Below are positions 8,667 to 17,575 of a stretch of 64,000 nt of DNA, in pieces. How positions within the stretch are numbered: position 1 is the first letter of the stretch; every line of letters starts with the position of its first letter. The notes below the pieces were generated by a model. The model saw nothing but the letters and a program-made list of their open reading frames with translations, had not been told where the DNA came from and did not search any database. Source of the stretch: Paraburkholderia ginsengiterrae (GTDB lineage Bacteria > Pseudomonadota > Gammaproteobacteria > Burkholderiales > Burkholderiaceae); assembly GCF_001645125.1 (NCBI RefSeq), contig NZ_LXKA01000143.1, forward strand, positions 62,001 through 126,000. The letters run 5' to 3'. A program made the position numbers and the translations under genes.

Positions 8667-9977
8667 TTACCGGGCGAAGTGGCGACCGCCGCCACCGCCT
8701 CGCTGACCGCCGCCGCCCGCTCCGAGTCTCCCGCCGCCGCCTCCACCGCCGGACGCGAAACCGCCACCGCGCTGCTGTCCGCCACCGCCTGCTCCCAGAT
8801 TCCCGCCACGCTGCTGTCCTCCGCCATTCGATCCGAAGCCGCCGCCGTTATTCGCCATCGATTGCCGGCTTGCCTGCCCGCGCTGCGTGTCCCGCTGCGT
8901 CTCGCCACCGTTGCCGGCGCCGCGCAAAGCATTGTCGCGATTCGCGTTCTGCGCGCTGTTGCGGATGTTGCCGGCATTGTCGCCGCCGTGCTGGATACCC
9001 TGCAGGCGTTCGCTGGCCGTGCCGCCCATATTCTGGCCGGTGCGGTTCTGCAAGGTCTGCTGCGCCTGCGCCCGTGACGCCGACGTATCGCGGCCGCGAT
9101 ACGCGTCGCGCTGCGCACCGCTGATATTGGCGTTGGTGTTGCGGTTGACGTTAGCGTTGCGGTTCCAGTTGGTGGTGCTGCTGTTCACATCAAGCCGGTG
9201 GTTAACATTGATGTTGTTGTACTGATTGACGTTGATGTTGACGCTGTGATTGTTCCAGTTGACGTTGCTCCACAACGAACTGGTAATCGCGACGCCGACG
9301 CCGAACGCGAGCCCCGCGGCGAGGCCGCTCGCTACCGCGTAGCCCGGCGGGGGCGGCACATACACCGGTGGATAGGCGGGATAGGGCCATGCGCCGTAGA
9401 CCACAGTCGGGTTGTAGGTCGGCACATACACGACCTGAGGGTTCACCGGCACGATCTGGACCGTGTTCTGTTCGACAATCACTTTCTGCTGCTGATTGGT
9501 CTGCAGGTTGCCGGCCTTCTGGGCCTGCTTGCGCAAGCGTTGCACCGAGTCCATCACGTCGTTCGGCTGCGCGAGGAAGGCGTTGCCGAGCTGTGTGACC
9601 CAGTCGGGTTTCGACGCCATCGTGGCGAGCACTTGTGGAAACGCCACCAGCGATTGCACGCTCGGATCCCACGGCTGCGAACCGACCGCCTTCACTGCAT
9701 CGTCGCCCTTGAGGTTGGGATTGGCCTTCGACCATGCGGCGGCGGCGGGCACGTCCTGCGGGAAGGTGGAGGCCATCAGCACCTGCGCGAGGAGGGCGTC
9801 AGGGTAGAGCGCGATCGGCGCGGTCAGCGAGTCCAGCTGTTGATTCGAGAGCGTGGCCGGTGACTGTGCGTAAGCGGCAGGCACCGTGACCTCGATGAAG
9901 AGTGGTGCGCCGGCGAGTACGGTCAATGCGGCGAACAGAATGTGCGAGCTTCTCTGGTATGCCCTTGAGCGTTTCAC
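8667..9977 (-). CDS. DUF3300 family exported protein with Gly-rich tail
   Basis: A 436-residue protein starting at GTG 9977, supported by GGGAGAG eight bases upstream; the ORF extends further without a better start. It has a signal peptide (ends at AYAQ about residue 38) and a DUF3300 domain (LDSLTAPIALYPDALLAQVLMASTFP). This is followed by a Pro/Tyr-rich stretch (AYPPVYVPPPPGY), a short hydrophobic Gly/Ala segment, an Asn-rich region and a very glycine-rich C-terminus. The low-complexity tail suggests a surface- or matrix-exposed structural protein. It precedes the DUF2950 gene. Confidence 0.9.
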   Translation of the reverse strand: MKRSRAYQRSSHILFAALTVLAGAPLFIEVTVPAAYAQSPATLSNQQLDSLTAPIALYPDALLAQVLMASTFPQDVPAAAAWSKANPNLKGDDAVKAVGSQPWDPSVQSLVAFPQVLATMASKPDWVTQLGNAFLAQPNDVMDSVQRLRKQAQKAGNLQTNQQQKVIVEQNTVQIVPVNPQVVYVPTYNPTVVYGAWPYPAYPPVYVPPPPGYAVASGLAAGLAFGVGVAITSSLWSNVNWNNHSVNINVNQYNNINVNHRLDVNSSTTNWNRNANVNRNTNANISGAQRDAYRGRDTSASRAQAQQTLQNRTGQNMGGTASERLQGIQHGGDNAGNIRNSAQNANRDNALRGAGNGGETQRDTQRGQASRQSMANNGGGFGSNGGGQQRGGNLGAGGGGQQRGGGFASGGGGGGGRLGAGGGGQRGGGGGRHFAR

Positions 9978-10583
9978 GATGAAGTCTCTCCCGGTTGGAA
10001 GTTGTAGGTATCGCAGTGGTGCGGTGCGCGAGACGTCGACGTTGTTACACTGGTCTATAGCGGTTGACTCCGTGATGGAGGGGGGAACTGGCGCTGAGAA
10101 TCTCAATGCGGGTGCAGCGGCGCCTCGGCGCCGGATCTCTATACGCCGTGAATCGCGATGGCAAGACTAATAAACCTTTTCCGTTGAAATGTGCAATCTT
10201 TTGGTCAAATAAATTTAGGTTGAATTTCTGGCACCAATGGATTAGCTGGTTGATGCATTATGGCAATGCCCTGCCGGTTTGCGCATCCGACAGTTGTCGT
10301 GCGTTCATCACCAGGATCCACAGGGTGTTCGAAGTACCACTGAATTGCATGGCACCAGTACAACCGGATTCATTCCAATCATGGCGCATGAACTGTTACC
10401 GCATAAGACAGGATGCGCGAGTGATGCCTTTTGCGAATTGTCACCAAAAGCCGCGTGTGAAACCGATCGAATAATAGCGTGGCGGGATACGGGCCGTTTT
10501 ATATAAAAACAGAATTGTGTCAGGCGTTTTCTGAAATCTTTCGGCTAGTCGCGACGGCGTCGAATGCGCATGGCGGCAAATGG
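9978..10583. other. Intergenic region, no supported gene
   Basis: This stretch is more AT-rich than its neighbours, especially 10180-10520, and lies between the DUF3300 gene start and the MocR gene end. It should hold the DUF3300 promoter. Short open frames on the plus strand (for example 10106-10474) lack a ribosome-binding site and any recognisable protein signature. Confidence 0.5.
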
Positions 10584-11918
10584 CTAATACGTATAAGCGC
10601 CGATCACTTGCCTCACCTTTTCCAGCGCCTGTCGCAGGGTGTCCAGGTCAAGTGAACCGAGTGCGAGGCGCAGCGCATGAGGCACGTGTTCCGATGTCGA
10701 GAAGGGCTCGGCGGTCGACACGGCGATGCGCTCGCGCATGAGCGCCATGGCAATCCGGTCGGCCCGAACCTCCTCGTCCAGCGGGAGCCAGAGAAAGTAC
10801 GAGGCGGGATGAGCGACGCGCCGCAATCCGTCGAGGATTTCCGCCGCCATCGTTTGACGGACCCTCGCATCACGACGTTTTTCCACCTCGAGCCGGGTCA
10901 CCGTGCCATCGTCGATCCAGCCGCAGGCAATGGACGTCATCACGGCGGCAGTGTTCCAGGTCGTGGACCTGATCGCGCGCTCGATTGGGGGCACCCATTG
11001 AGCGGGCGCGGCGATGAAGCCGACCCGCAGTCCGGTGGCCACGCTTTTCGATAGTCCCGACACATACACCGTCGTTTCAGGCGCGAGCGCCGCCAGTGGG
11101 GGCGGCGGGTCGTCGGCCAGGAAGGCATACGCTGCGTCCTCGATGATGAGTAGTCCGTGGCGACGGGCAAGCGCGATCAGTTCATGCCGACGTTCGGCGT
11201 TCATCACCCACCCGAGCGGGTTATGCAGTGTCGGCATGGTGTAGACGGCACGCACCTTGCGGTTCTTGCAGAGCCGGGCGAGCGCCTTCGGGTCAGGGCC
11301 GTCGCCCGCATTTGGAATCGGCGCGAGTTCGAGGTGCAATGTGTTCGCCAGCACCTTGAAGCCCGGGTACGTCAGCGCGTCGACGGCGACCACGTCGCCT
11401 GGCCGCAGCAGCGCCATGACGGTAGCCGCGAGCCCATGTTGCGCGCCGTTGACGATCAAAATCTGCTCGCCCTCGACCGCTAATCCGCGGCTGGCGAGAT
11501 GTCGCGCGACCGTCTCCCGCTCGTGCTGCCGCCCGCCGTGCGGCTGATAGCGCAGCAGCGAATCCAGATCGCCGGACGACGCGAGCTGGCGCAAGGCGTT
11601 CCTCAATAGCTCGGCCTGGTCTGGCAGCGACGGATAGTTGAAGCTGAGGTCCGCCAGATCCGACGCCAAGGTGTGCTGATCGATGCCGAGGCCCGGCGGA
11701 AGAGACGTTTCCCTGACGAACGTGCCGCGTCCGGTCTCGCCGCTGACGAGGCCCATCGCGCCAAGCTCGGCATACACGCGCGTCGCGGTGACGAGGGCGA
11801 GTCTTTCCCGCACGGCGAGTTGCCGATGGGTTGGCAGGCGCGTGCCAGGCGGCAGACGCCCCGACCGGATGTCGGCTGCCAACGCATCCACGAGAAGTTT
11901 GTAGCGGGCTTGGGCCAT
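10584..11918 (-). CDS. MocR-type regulator: GntR HTH fused to aminotransferase-like domain
   Basis: A 444-residue protein. Residues 1-75 form a GntR winged helix (RLPPGTRLPTHRQLAVRERLALVTATRVYAEL), and the remainder is a fold-type I aminotransferase domain with the PLP lysine in SGLSKSVATGLRVG and the NPLG and DAAYAFL motifs. MocR proteins use PLP adducts as effector signals. ATG 11918 is chosen over upstream TTG 11939 because the family begins at MAQARYK. It is divergent from the DJ-1/PfpI gene at 12024, its probable target; the intergenic region has two TTGATT direct repeats. Confidence 0.93.
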   Translation of the reverse strand: MAQARYKLLVDALAADIRSGRLPPGTRLPTHRQLAVRERLALVTATRVYAELGAMGLVSGETGRGTFVRETSLPPGLGIDQHTLASDLADLSFNYPSLPDQAELLRNALRQLASSGDLDSLLRYQPHGGRQHERETVARHLASRGLAVEGEQILIVNGAQHGLAATVMALLRPGDVVAVDALTYPGFKVLANTLHLELAPIPNAGDGPDPKALARLCKNRKVRAVYTMPTLHNPLGWVMNAERRHELIALARRHGLLIIEDAAYAFLADDPPPPLAALAPETTVYVSGLSKSVATGLRVGFIAAPAQWVPPIERAIRSTTWNTAAVMTSIACGWIDDGTVTRLEVEKRRDARVRQTMAAEILDGLRRVAHPASYFLWLPLDEEVRADRIAMALMRERIAVSTAEPFSTSEHVPHALRLALGSLDLDTLRQALEKVRQVIGAYTY

Positions 11919-11943
11919 GCGGGAATGTATCCATGACAATTAT

Positions 11944-11958
11944 TTGATTGTATTGATT
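11944..11958. promoter_or_regulatory. Direct repeat TTGATT x2 in MocR/PfpI divergent region
   Basis: TTGATT occurs at 11944-11949 and 11953-11958, separated by 3 bp, in an AT-rich island between the two divergent starts. MocR regulators are known to bind direct repeats, so this is a candidate operator; assignment is inference. Confidence 0.35.
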
Positions 11959-12023
11959 TTCGGCCATACGATGATTCACCGCAACCCGACCTCACGCCCC
12001 CGTTCGCCGAGGAAAACAACACC

Positions 12024-12677
12024 ATGCACATTGCCATTCTCACTTTCGAAGGTTTCAACGAACTCGACTCGCTGATCGCTCTTGGCGTGCTCAATCGCGT
12101 CAGGAAACCGGACTGGCGCGTCTCGATCGCCAGCCCCGCGGCACGGGTACGGTCGATGAACGGCGTGGTGCTCGAATCGCACATCGGCCTGCAGGAGGCG
12201 TGCACGGCCGACGCGGTCATCGTGGGCAGCGGCAGGCTGACGCGTGACGTTGTCGCCGATGCGGCGCTCATGGCGCAATTGCGTTTCGATCCGGCACGGC
12301 AGTTGCTGGCCGCGCAATGCTCCGGCACGCTGGTTCTGGCGAAGCTCGGCTTGCTCGACGGCGTGCCGGCCTGCACCGACCTGACGACGAAGCCGTGGGT
12401 TCAGGAGGCCGGCGTCGACGTTCTGAACCAGCCTTTCTTCGCCAACGGCAATGTCGCCACCGCCGGCGGGTGTCTCGCTTCGCATTATCTTGCCGCCTGG
12501 ATCATCGCCCGCCTCGAAGGGATCGAAGCGGCGGAAAGCGCGATTCACTACGTCGCGCCGGTGGGCGAAAAAGACGACTACGTGTCGCGCGCCATGCGGC
12601 ACATCGCGCCGTTTCTGCAGAACAAAGCGCCGACTGTTCGCCCGCAGGAGATGGCGGATCAGCGCAGTGCCGGATAG
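12024..12677 (+). CDS. DJ-1/PfpI family protein
   Basis: A 217-residue class-I glutamine-amidotransferase-like protein: N-terminal IAILTFEGFNELD with the conserved Glu, and the nucleophile elbow AAQCSGTLVLAK with Cys about residue 99. The family includes transcription-factor sensor domains, isonitrile hydratases and glyoxalase III-type enzymes; there is no C-terminal HTH here, so it is a stand-alone enzyme or chaperone. A purine-rich CGAGGAAAA precedes ATG 12024. Divergent placement from a MocR regulator suggests induction by an amine or PLP-reactive compound. Confidence 0.88.
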   Translation: MHIAILTFEGFNELDSLIALGVLNRVRKPDWRVSIASPAARVRSMNGVVLESHIGLQEACTADAVIVGSGRLTRDVVADAALMAQLRFDPARQLLAAQCSGTLVLAKLGLLDGVPACTDLTTKPWVQEAGVDVLNQPFFANGNVATAGGCLASHYLAAWIIARLEGIEAAESAIHYVAPVGEKDDYVSRAMRHIAPFLQNKAPTVRPQEMADQRSAG

Positions 12678-12971
12678 GGGCCGGCGTTCCGGGTTTCCTT
12701 TCTACGCCATAGCCAATGGTGTATGTTGAATGAGGCACACCCTGTCGTTCATGCGTGGAAGCGCATCGGAATTGCGCAACGCAAGGTGTGCCGAACATAA
12801 GAACAATAATGTGCGGCGTTCGCTGGCATGACCCATGGCGAGGCTGGCTATGTTCTCGGGGGACGCAGGCGAAAACGGGAAGCACGAAGCGCAAAAGGAC
12901 CTACGATCTCCGCACGCGCCACTGCCTGTCCGGCATGTTGCACCGCGAGAGAATCAGAACCGGAGCGAGAC
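12678..12971. other. Leader region of the Kup gene, no supported gene
   Basis: This region contains the kup promoter and 5' untranslated leader. An open frame continues upstream of the kup start to 12828 without similarity. I looked for riboswitch-like features and could not support any known class. Confidence 0.4.
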
Positions 12972-14897
12972 ATGAGCCAGTCAATTTCAGCCAATCCTGA
13001 GACGGGCAAGTCCGGCGGGCACGGACATCATCGGGGGGCGACGGCCGCGCTCTCGCTTGCCGCGCTCGGCGTCGTGTATGGCGACATCGGCACCAGCCCG
13101 CTCTACGCGATTCAGACCGTATTCGATCCCACCAACGGACTCGCACTCAATGCGCTGAATATCGTCGGCATCGTCTCGCTGATCGTCTGGTCGCTGATTA
13201 TCGTGGTCTCGCTCAAGTACGTCGCGTTGATTCTGCGCGCCAACAATCACGGCGAGGGTGGGATCATGGCGCTGCTGGCGCTGGCCGACTCGTCGGTCGC
13301 GGACCGGCCGACGCTGCGCCGCACGCTGCTCAGCGTCGGCATCATGGGCGCGGCGCTGTTCTACGGCGACAGCGTCATCACGCCGGCCATCTCCGTTCTG
13401 AGCGCGGCCGAAGGACTGGAAGTCGCCGCGCCGTTTCTCAAGACCTGCGTGATTCCGGTAACGCTGGTTGCGCTGGTCACGCTGTTCCTGCTGCAAAAGC
13501 GCGGCACGTCCGGCATCGGCAGCGTGTTCGGACCGGTGATGGTGCTCTGGTTCATCGTGATTGCGGTGGTGGGCGTCGTCAATATGATGCAGGCGCCCGC
13601 GATACTGGTTGCGCTCGATCCGTTCACGGGGCTTGCATTCTGCCTGCGTCACAAGTGGCTGGCCTTTGTGGCACTGGGCGCGGTCGTGCTGTCGTTGACC
13701 GGCGCGGAGGCGCTCTATGCCGACATGGGGCATTTCGGCGCGCGGCCGATCCGGCTGACGTGGTTCGGTCTCGTGTTTCCGGCCCTCGCGCTGAACTATC
13801 TGGGGCAGGGTGCGTTGCTGCTGGCCGACCCGGGCGCGCTGCAAAATCCGTTCTACAGAATGTTCCCGCAATGGGCGCTCTATCCGATGATCGGGCTGGC
13901 GACAGCCGCGACCGTGATCGCGTCGCAGGCGGTGATCTCCGGCACGTATTCGATGACGAAGCAGGCCATGCAGCTCGGTTTTCTGCCGCGCATGAACGTG
14001 GTCTACACGTCGGAAAGGGAAATGGGGCAGATCTACGTGCCCGGCATCAACTGGACCTTGCTGGCGGCGGTCGTGGCGGCGGTGGTGGGCTTCGGTTCGT
14101 CCACGGCGCTCGGTTCCGCTTACGGTATCGCCGTGACCGGCACGATGCTGATCACGACCATGCTGACCTTCTTCGTGATTCGCTACGCGTGGCATCTCAA
14201 CTGGGCGCTCTGTGTGTTCGCGACGGTATTTTTCTTCGTGATCGACGCGACGTTCTTCTCCGCGAACCTGCTGAAGATTACGCAGGGCGGCTGGTTCCCG
14301 CTGCTGATCGGCCTGATTATCTACACCATCATGGCGACCTGGGGCCGCGGCGCGGAAATGATGCGCACGGAAGCGCGCAACAGGGCCGGCACGATGCCGC
14401 TCAAGTCCTATCTGACGACACTGCTGGCGCGCTCGCCGATGCGCGTAGGCGGTACGGCGATTTTTCTGTCGGCCGAGCCCAATGCGGTTCCTCATTCGCT
14501 GATTAACAATCTGATGCATAACCGCGTGCTGCACGATCGCGTTGTTTTCCTGACGGTCAACAATGAGGAGGTGCCGTGGGTGCCGGCGAGTGAGCGGGTC
14601 AGCGTGCATCGTCTCGATTCGCACTGCTTCCAGATCATCATCGCGTATGGCTTTATGGATGAGGTGAATCTGCCGCGTGCGCTCGAAGGCTGCAAGGTGG
14701 ATGACCTCCCGTTCGAACCCGCGGAAACCTCCTGGTTCCTGAGCCGCGCGACCCTGGTGCCGACGCCGGGCAGCGGCATGGCGATGTGGCGCGAGCGTCT
14801 GTTCTCGGTCATGCTGCACAACGTCGGCAACGTCGCGGCGTATCTGAAGCTGCCGGCCAACCGGGTGATCGAACTGGGCGCGCGAGTGGAAATCTGA
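12972..14897 (+). CDS. kup: Kup-type potassium uptake transporter
   Basis: A 641-residue membrane protein of the KUP/HAK/KT family: N-terminal signature ALGVVYGDIGTSPLYAI, about twelve hydrophobic helices to residue ~450, and a cytoplasmic C-terminal domain of about 190 residues. It catalyses K+ uptake, probably with protons. The start at ATG 12972 has GGAG six bases upstream, and the conserved family sequence begins soon after. Its neighbours (EF-G-like GTPase, Pcm, nucleotide enzymes, PoxB) suggest a role in stress or slow-growth adaptation. Confidence 0.95.
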   Translation: MSQSISANPETGKSGGHGHHRGATAALSLAALGVVYGDIGTSPLYAIQTVFDPTNGLALNALNIVGIVSLIVWSLIIVVSLKYVALILRANNHGEGGIMALLALADSSVADRPTLRRTLLSVGIMGAALFYGDSVITPAISVLSAAEGLEVAAPFLKTCVIPVTLVALVTLFLLQKRGTSGIGSVFGPVMVLWFIVIAVVGVVNMMQAPAILVALDPFTGLAFCLRHKWLAFVALGAVVLSLTGAEALYADMGHFGARPIRLTWFGLVFPALALNYLGQGALLLADPGALQNPFYRMFPQWALYPMIGLATAATVIASQAVISGTYSMTKQAMQLGFLPRMNVVYTSEREMGQIYVPGINWTLLAAVVAAVVGFGSSTALGSAYGIAVTGTMLITTMLTFFVIRYAWHLNWALCVFATVFFFVIDATFFSANLLKITQGGWFPLLIGLIIYTIMATWGRGAEMMRTEARNRAGTMPLKSYLTTLLARSPMRVGGTAIFLSAEPNAVPHSLINNLMHNRVLHDRVVFLTVNNEEVPWVPASERVSVHRLDSHCFQIIIAYGFMDEVNLPRALEGCKVDDLPFEPAETSWFLSRATLVPTPGSGMAMWRERLFSVMLHNVGNVAAYLKLPANRVIELGARVEI

Positions 14898-14947
14898 CAG
14901 GCCTGATGGACGGACAAGCGGGCGGGAGCCCGTCAGTCCGCCACTCA

Positions 14948-16996
14948 TCACGCCGTGTCGTCGCCCTGTTTTTTGTGCTGCGACGCCATCCGCTCCTGCT
15001 GGGCGGGTGGCACCGGATCGTAGTGGCTGATCTGGATGCTGTAGCTGCCGTGTCCGCCGGCAATCGCGTTCAGGCGCGACTGATAGTCGTTGAGTTCCGA
15101 CAACGGCACTTGCCCCGCCACGATCACGGCATTGCCGTCGGCCGTGCGCGTGCCATGCACCTGGCCGCGCTTTGAGGACAGATCGCCGATGATGTCGCCC
15201 AGCGTCGCTTCCGGCGTCATCACCTCGATGTCCACGATCGGTTCGAGCAGGATCGGCCGGGCTTTCAGCACCGCATCGATGAAGGCCTTGCGCCCGGCGC
15301 TGACGAAGGCCACTTCCTTTGAATCGACCGAATGGCTCTTGCCGTCGAAGACGGTGACGCGCACGTCCTGCATCGGGTAACCGGCCAGCGGTCCGCTGTC
15401 GATGACCTGTAAGACGCCTTTTTCCACGGCGGGCATGAACTGGCCGGGAATCGCGCCACCCTTGACGGCGTCGACGAATTCGAAGCCCGTGCCGCGCGGC
15501 AGCGGCTCGACGCTCAGCATCACTTCCCCGAATTGCCCGGCGCCGCCCGTCTGTTTCTTGTGACGATAGTGACCATCGGCCTTCGCGCCGATGGTTTCCC
15601 GATAGGCGATTTTCGGCGGCCGCGTGACCACCTCGAGCTTGTATTGATCGGCTAGCCGCTCCAGCATGAGACGCAGATGCAGCTCGCCCAGCCCGCGTAC
15701 CACGGTCTCGTTAGTGCCGACCGGGTGCTCGATGCGCAGGCACGGGTCTTCCGCGCTCAGCTTTTGCAGAATTTCCCAGAGGCGTTGCTCGTTGCCCGGA
15801 CGTGCCGGCTCGATCGCCAAACCATAAATCGGCGTGGGAAAGTCGAGCGGGGTCAGGTGGATGTTGCCGTCCTCGGGGGCGTCGTGCAGCACGGCGTCGA
15901 AACCGATCTCGTCGACCTTGGCCGTGGCGCAGATGTCGCCTGGCCCGGCTTGCGGCACGTCCACGTGTTCCTTGCCCTGCAGCATCATCAGATGCGCGAC
16001 CCTGAACGGCTGGCGCGCGTCGCCGATATAGAGCTGGCTGTCGCGCCTTACCGTGCCTTGATGGATGCGAAACACAGCCATCTTGCCGATGTAGGGATCC
16101 ATCACAATCTTGAACGCGTGCGCGAGGACATGCTTGTCGGCGTCCGGCTCGGCGCGCACGACTTCGCGGCGGCCGCCGGCATCGCGATAGAAGAGGGGCG
16201 GGTTGCCTTCCATGGGATTGGGCAGAAGCCGCACGAACACGTCGAGCAACTCCGCAATGCCGGCACCGTTGACCGTCGACGTGAAGCAGACCGGCACCAG
16301 ATGGTTTTCGCGCAGCGCCCGTTCGAAAGGCTCGTGCAATTGTTCCGGGCTGATCGCCTCGCCTTGCTCCAGGTACAGCTCCATCAGCTCGGGGTCGATC
16401 TCGACCACCTGATCGACCAGTGCGTCGTGCGCCGCGGCGACGGACAGAAAATCGGCATCGCCGGCGGGATTGAAAAAACAGTCCACCACCTGGCGGCCGC
16501 CTTGCGCCGGCAGGTTGATGGGCAGGCAATCCTTGCCGAAGGTCTCCTGAATTTGCACCAGAAGGCCAGGAAGATCGACCTTTTCGCCATCGATCCCGTT
16601 CACGATGATCATTCTGCAGAGCTTACGTTCCTCCGCCCACGCCATCATGCGCCGGGTGATCATCTCAATGCCGGTCTGCGCATTGATGACGATCGCGGCA
16701 GTCTCGACCGCGGGCAGCGCGCTGATCGACAAGCCGGAAAAGTCCGGATAACCCGGCGTATCCAGCAGATAGAGGCGGGTATCGCGGTAGTGCAGGTGGG
16801 CGATGTTGGAGTTGAGCGAGTGGTGATATTTGCGCGCGAGCGGGTCGAAGTCGCAGACCGTGGTGCCGCGCTCCACGCTGCCGGCCGCATGGATGCCTCC
16901 GCCATGGAACAGCAGGGCTTCCACAAGCGATGTCTTGCCACATCCGGCATGCCCGACCAGAGCGATCGTGCGGATGGCGTCGGGACTGTAACGCAT
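14948..16996 (-). CDS. EF-G-like translational GTPase (non-canonical)
   Basis: A 682-residue EF-G paralogue with P-loop GHAGCGKT (residues 15-22), DTPG (79-82), and domains II-V in EF-G order (GELHLRLMLERL; KKQTGGAGQFGEV; GYPMQDVRVTVFDG). It belongs to the EF-G-like group found beside the canonical FusA. The G4 guanine-specificity motif, normally NKxD, reads NGID at residues 133-136, so the conserved Lys is Gly. It is convergent with kup, which ends 50 bp away. It may act in ribosome rescue, recycling or stalled-ribosome handling; the substrate step is not known. Confidence 0.92.
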   Translation of the reverse strand: MRYSPDAIRTIALVGHAGCGKTSLVEALLFHGGGIHAAGSVERGTTVCDFDPLARKYHHSLNSNIAHLHYRDTRLYLLDTPGYPDFSGLSISALPAVETAAIVINAQTGIEMITRRMMAWAEERKLCRMIIVNGIDGEKVDLPGLLVQIQETFGKDCLPINLPAQGGRQVVDCFFNPAGDADFLSVAAAHDALVDQVVEIDPELMELYLEQGEAISPEQLHEPFERALRENHLVPVCFTSTVNGAGIAELLDVFVRLLPNPMEGNPPLFYRDAGGRREVVRAEPDADKHVLAHAFKIVMDPYIGKMAVFRIHQGTVRRDSQLYIGDARQPFRVAHLMMLQGKEHVDVPQAGPGDICATAKVDEIGFDAVLHDAPEDGNIHLTPLDFPTPIYGLAIEPARPGNEQRLWEILQKLSAEDPCLRIEHPVGTNETVVRGLGELHLRLMLERLADQYKLEVVTRPPKIAYRETIGAKADGHYRHKKQTGGAGQFGEVMLSVEPLPRGTGFEFVDAVKGGAIPGQFMPAVEKGVLQVIDSGPLAGYPMQDVRVTVFDGKSHSVDSKEVAFVSAGRKAFIDAVLKARPILLEPIVDIEVMTPEATLGDIIGDLSSKRGQVHGTRTADGNAVIVAGQVPLSELNDYQSRLNAIAGGHGSYSIQISHYDPVPPAQQERMASQHKKQGDDTA

Positions 16997-17157
16997 GGTC
17001 GCCCTCGTCCAGTGGTGGAGGTGGGGTCATTATTGGCGAAAACAGGTCCATGCGCCATACGGTGCGCCCGCCTGAATTCGTCACCGGCCGACGAAAAGCC
17101 GAATTCGCCGCAGCGCCTACAATGTAGGCATGGTCGCAACTCGTCAAGGAGGCTGCC

Positions 17158-17313
17158 ATGACTCAGTCGATGATTAGCTTTGTAGTGGGCCTCGCGGTCG
17201 TGCTGGCCGTGGCTGTCATGCTGGCGCGGCGTTATATGCGCGATCACAAGGGCGAGGGGATGGCTCAGTGGCTCGATGCGCACCATATGAGCTGGATGCA
17301 CCATAAGCATTGA
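17158..17313 (+). CDS. 51-residue membrane peptide with His/Met-rich C-terminus
   Basis: A short frame from ATG 17158 to TGA 17313 with an excellent ribosome-binding site (AAGGAGG six bases upstream). The product has one N-terminal hydrophobic helix (about residues 5-24), a basic stop-transfer RRYMRDHK, and a C-terminus rich in His and Met (HHMSWMHHKH). It is not recognised as a named family. Topology rules place the His-rich end in the cytoplasm. The strong translation signal and intact helix argue for a real gene. It is followed by a stem-loop (17321-17339) and, further on, an intrinsic terminator. Confidence 0.7.
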   Translation: MTQSMISFVVGLAVVLAVAVMLARRYMRDHKGEGMAQWLDAHHMSWMHHKH

Positions 17314-17320
17314 TCATGCC

Positions 17321-17339
17321 GCCCGCGGCCTTCGCGGGC
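17321..17339 (+). repeat. GC-rich stem-loop after the 51-residue peptide gene
   Basis: GCCCGCG-GCCTT-CGCGGGC forms a perfect 7-bp stem eight bases after the stop codon. There is no U-run, so at most it is a weak terminator or an mRNA-stabilising hairpin. Confidence 0.45.
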
Positions 17340-17456
17340 CGGCAATAAACGGACTGGCCCGCTGGATTGATCCGACAAAACACCCGATTGTGCAGAGGGA
17401 TTCGGTGTGCGAAAGTTATCTGGCGTCAGGTTGCTACCCGAACGCGTGTGATTGAG

Positions 17457-17487
17457 GGCCGCGGCATATCGTTCGCGGCCTTTTTTT
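17457..17487 (+). terminator. Intrinsic terminator
   Basis: Perfect 7-bp stem GGCCGCG / CGCGGCC with a 10-base loop, immediately followed by seven T residues (17481-17487). It is a textbook Rho-independent terminator on the plus strand, 144 bp after the 51-residue peptide gene and 88 bp before pcm. It ends either the peptide transcript with a long 3' tail or an unannotated small RNA from the 17340-17487 interval. Confidence 0.8.
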
Positions 17488-17575
17488 GGCCGCCGCACAG
17501 CAGGCCGCAGTCGATCGATGCTCCCCGCCAGTCGTTTGTGCACGAATCCTGCGTGACCATCAGAAGGAGGTCACC

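Noticed and set aside
10106-10474. Plus-strand small gene in AT-rich gap
   Set aside because: It has no start signal and no similarity, and the sequence is more likely promoter DNA.
12678-12971. Riboswitch upstream of kup
   Set aside because: I could not match any known riboswitch core; the leader looks unremarkable.
12987-14951. 654-codon minus-strand frame opposite kup
   Set aside because: Composition is Arg/His/Gln-rich with no domain; it mirrors the codon bias of kup.
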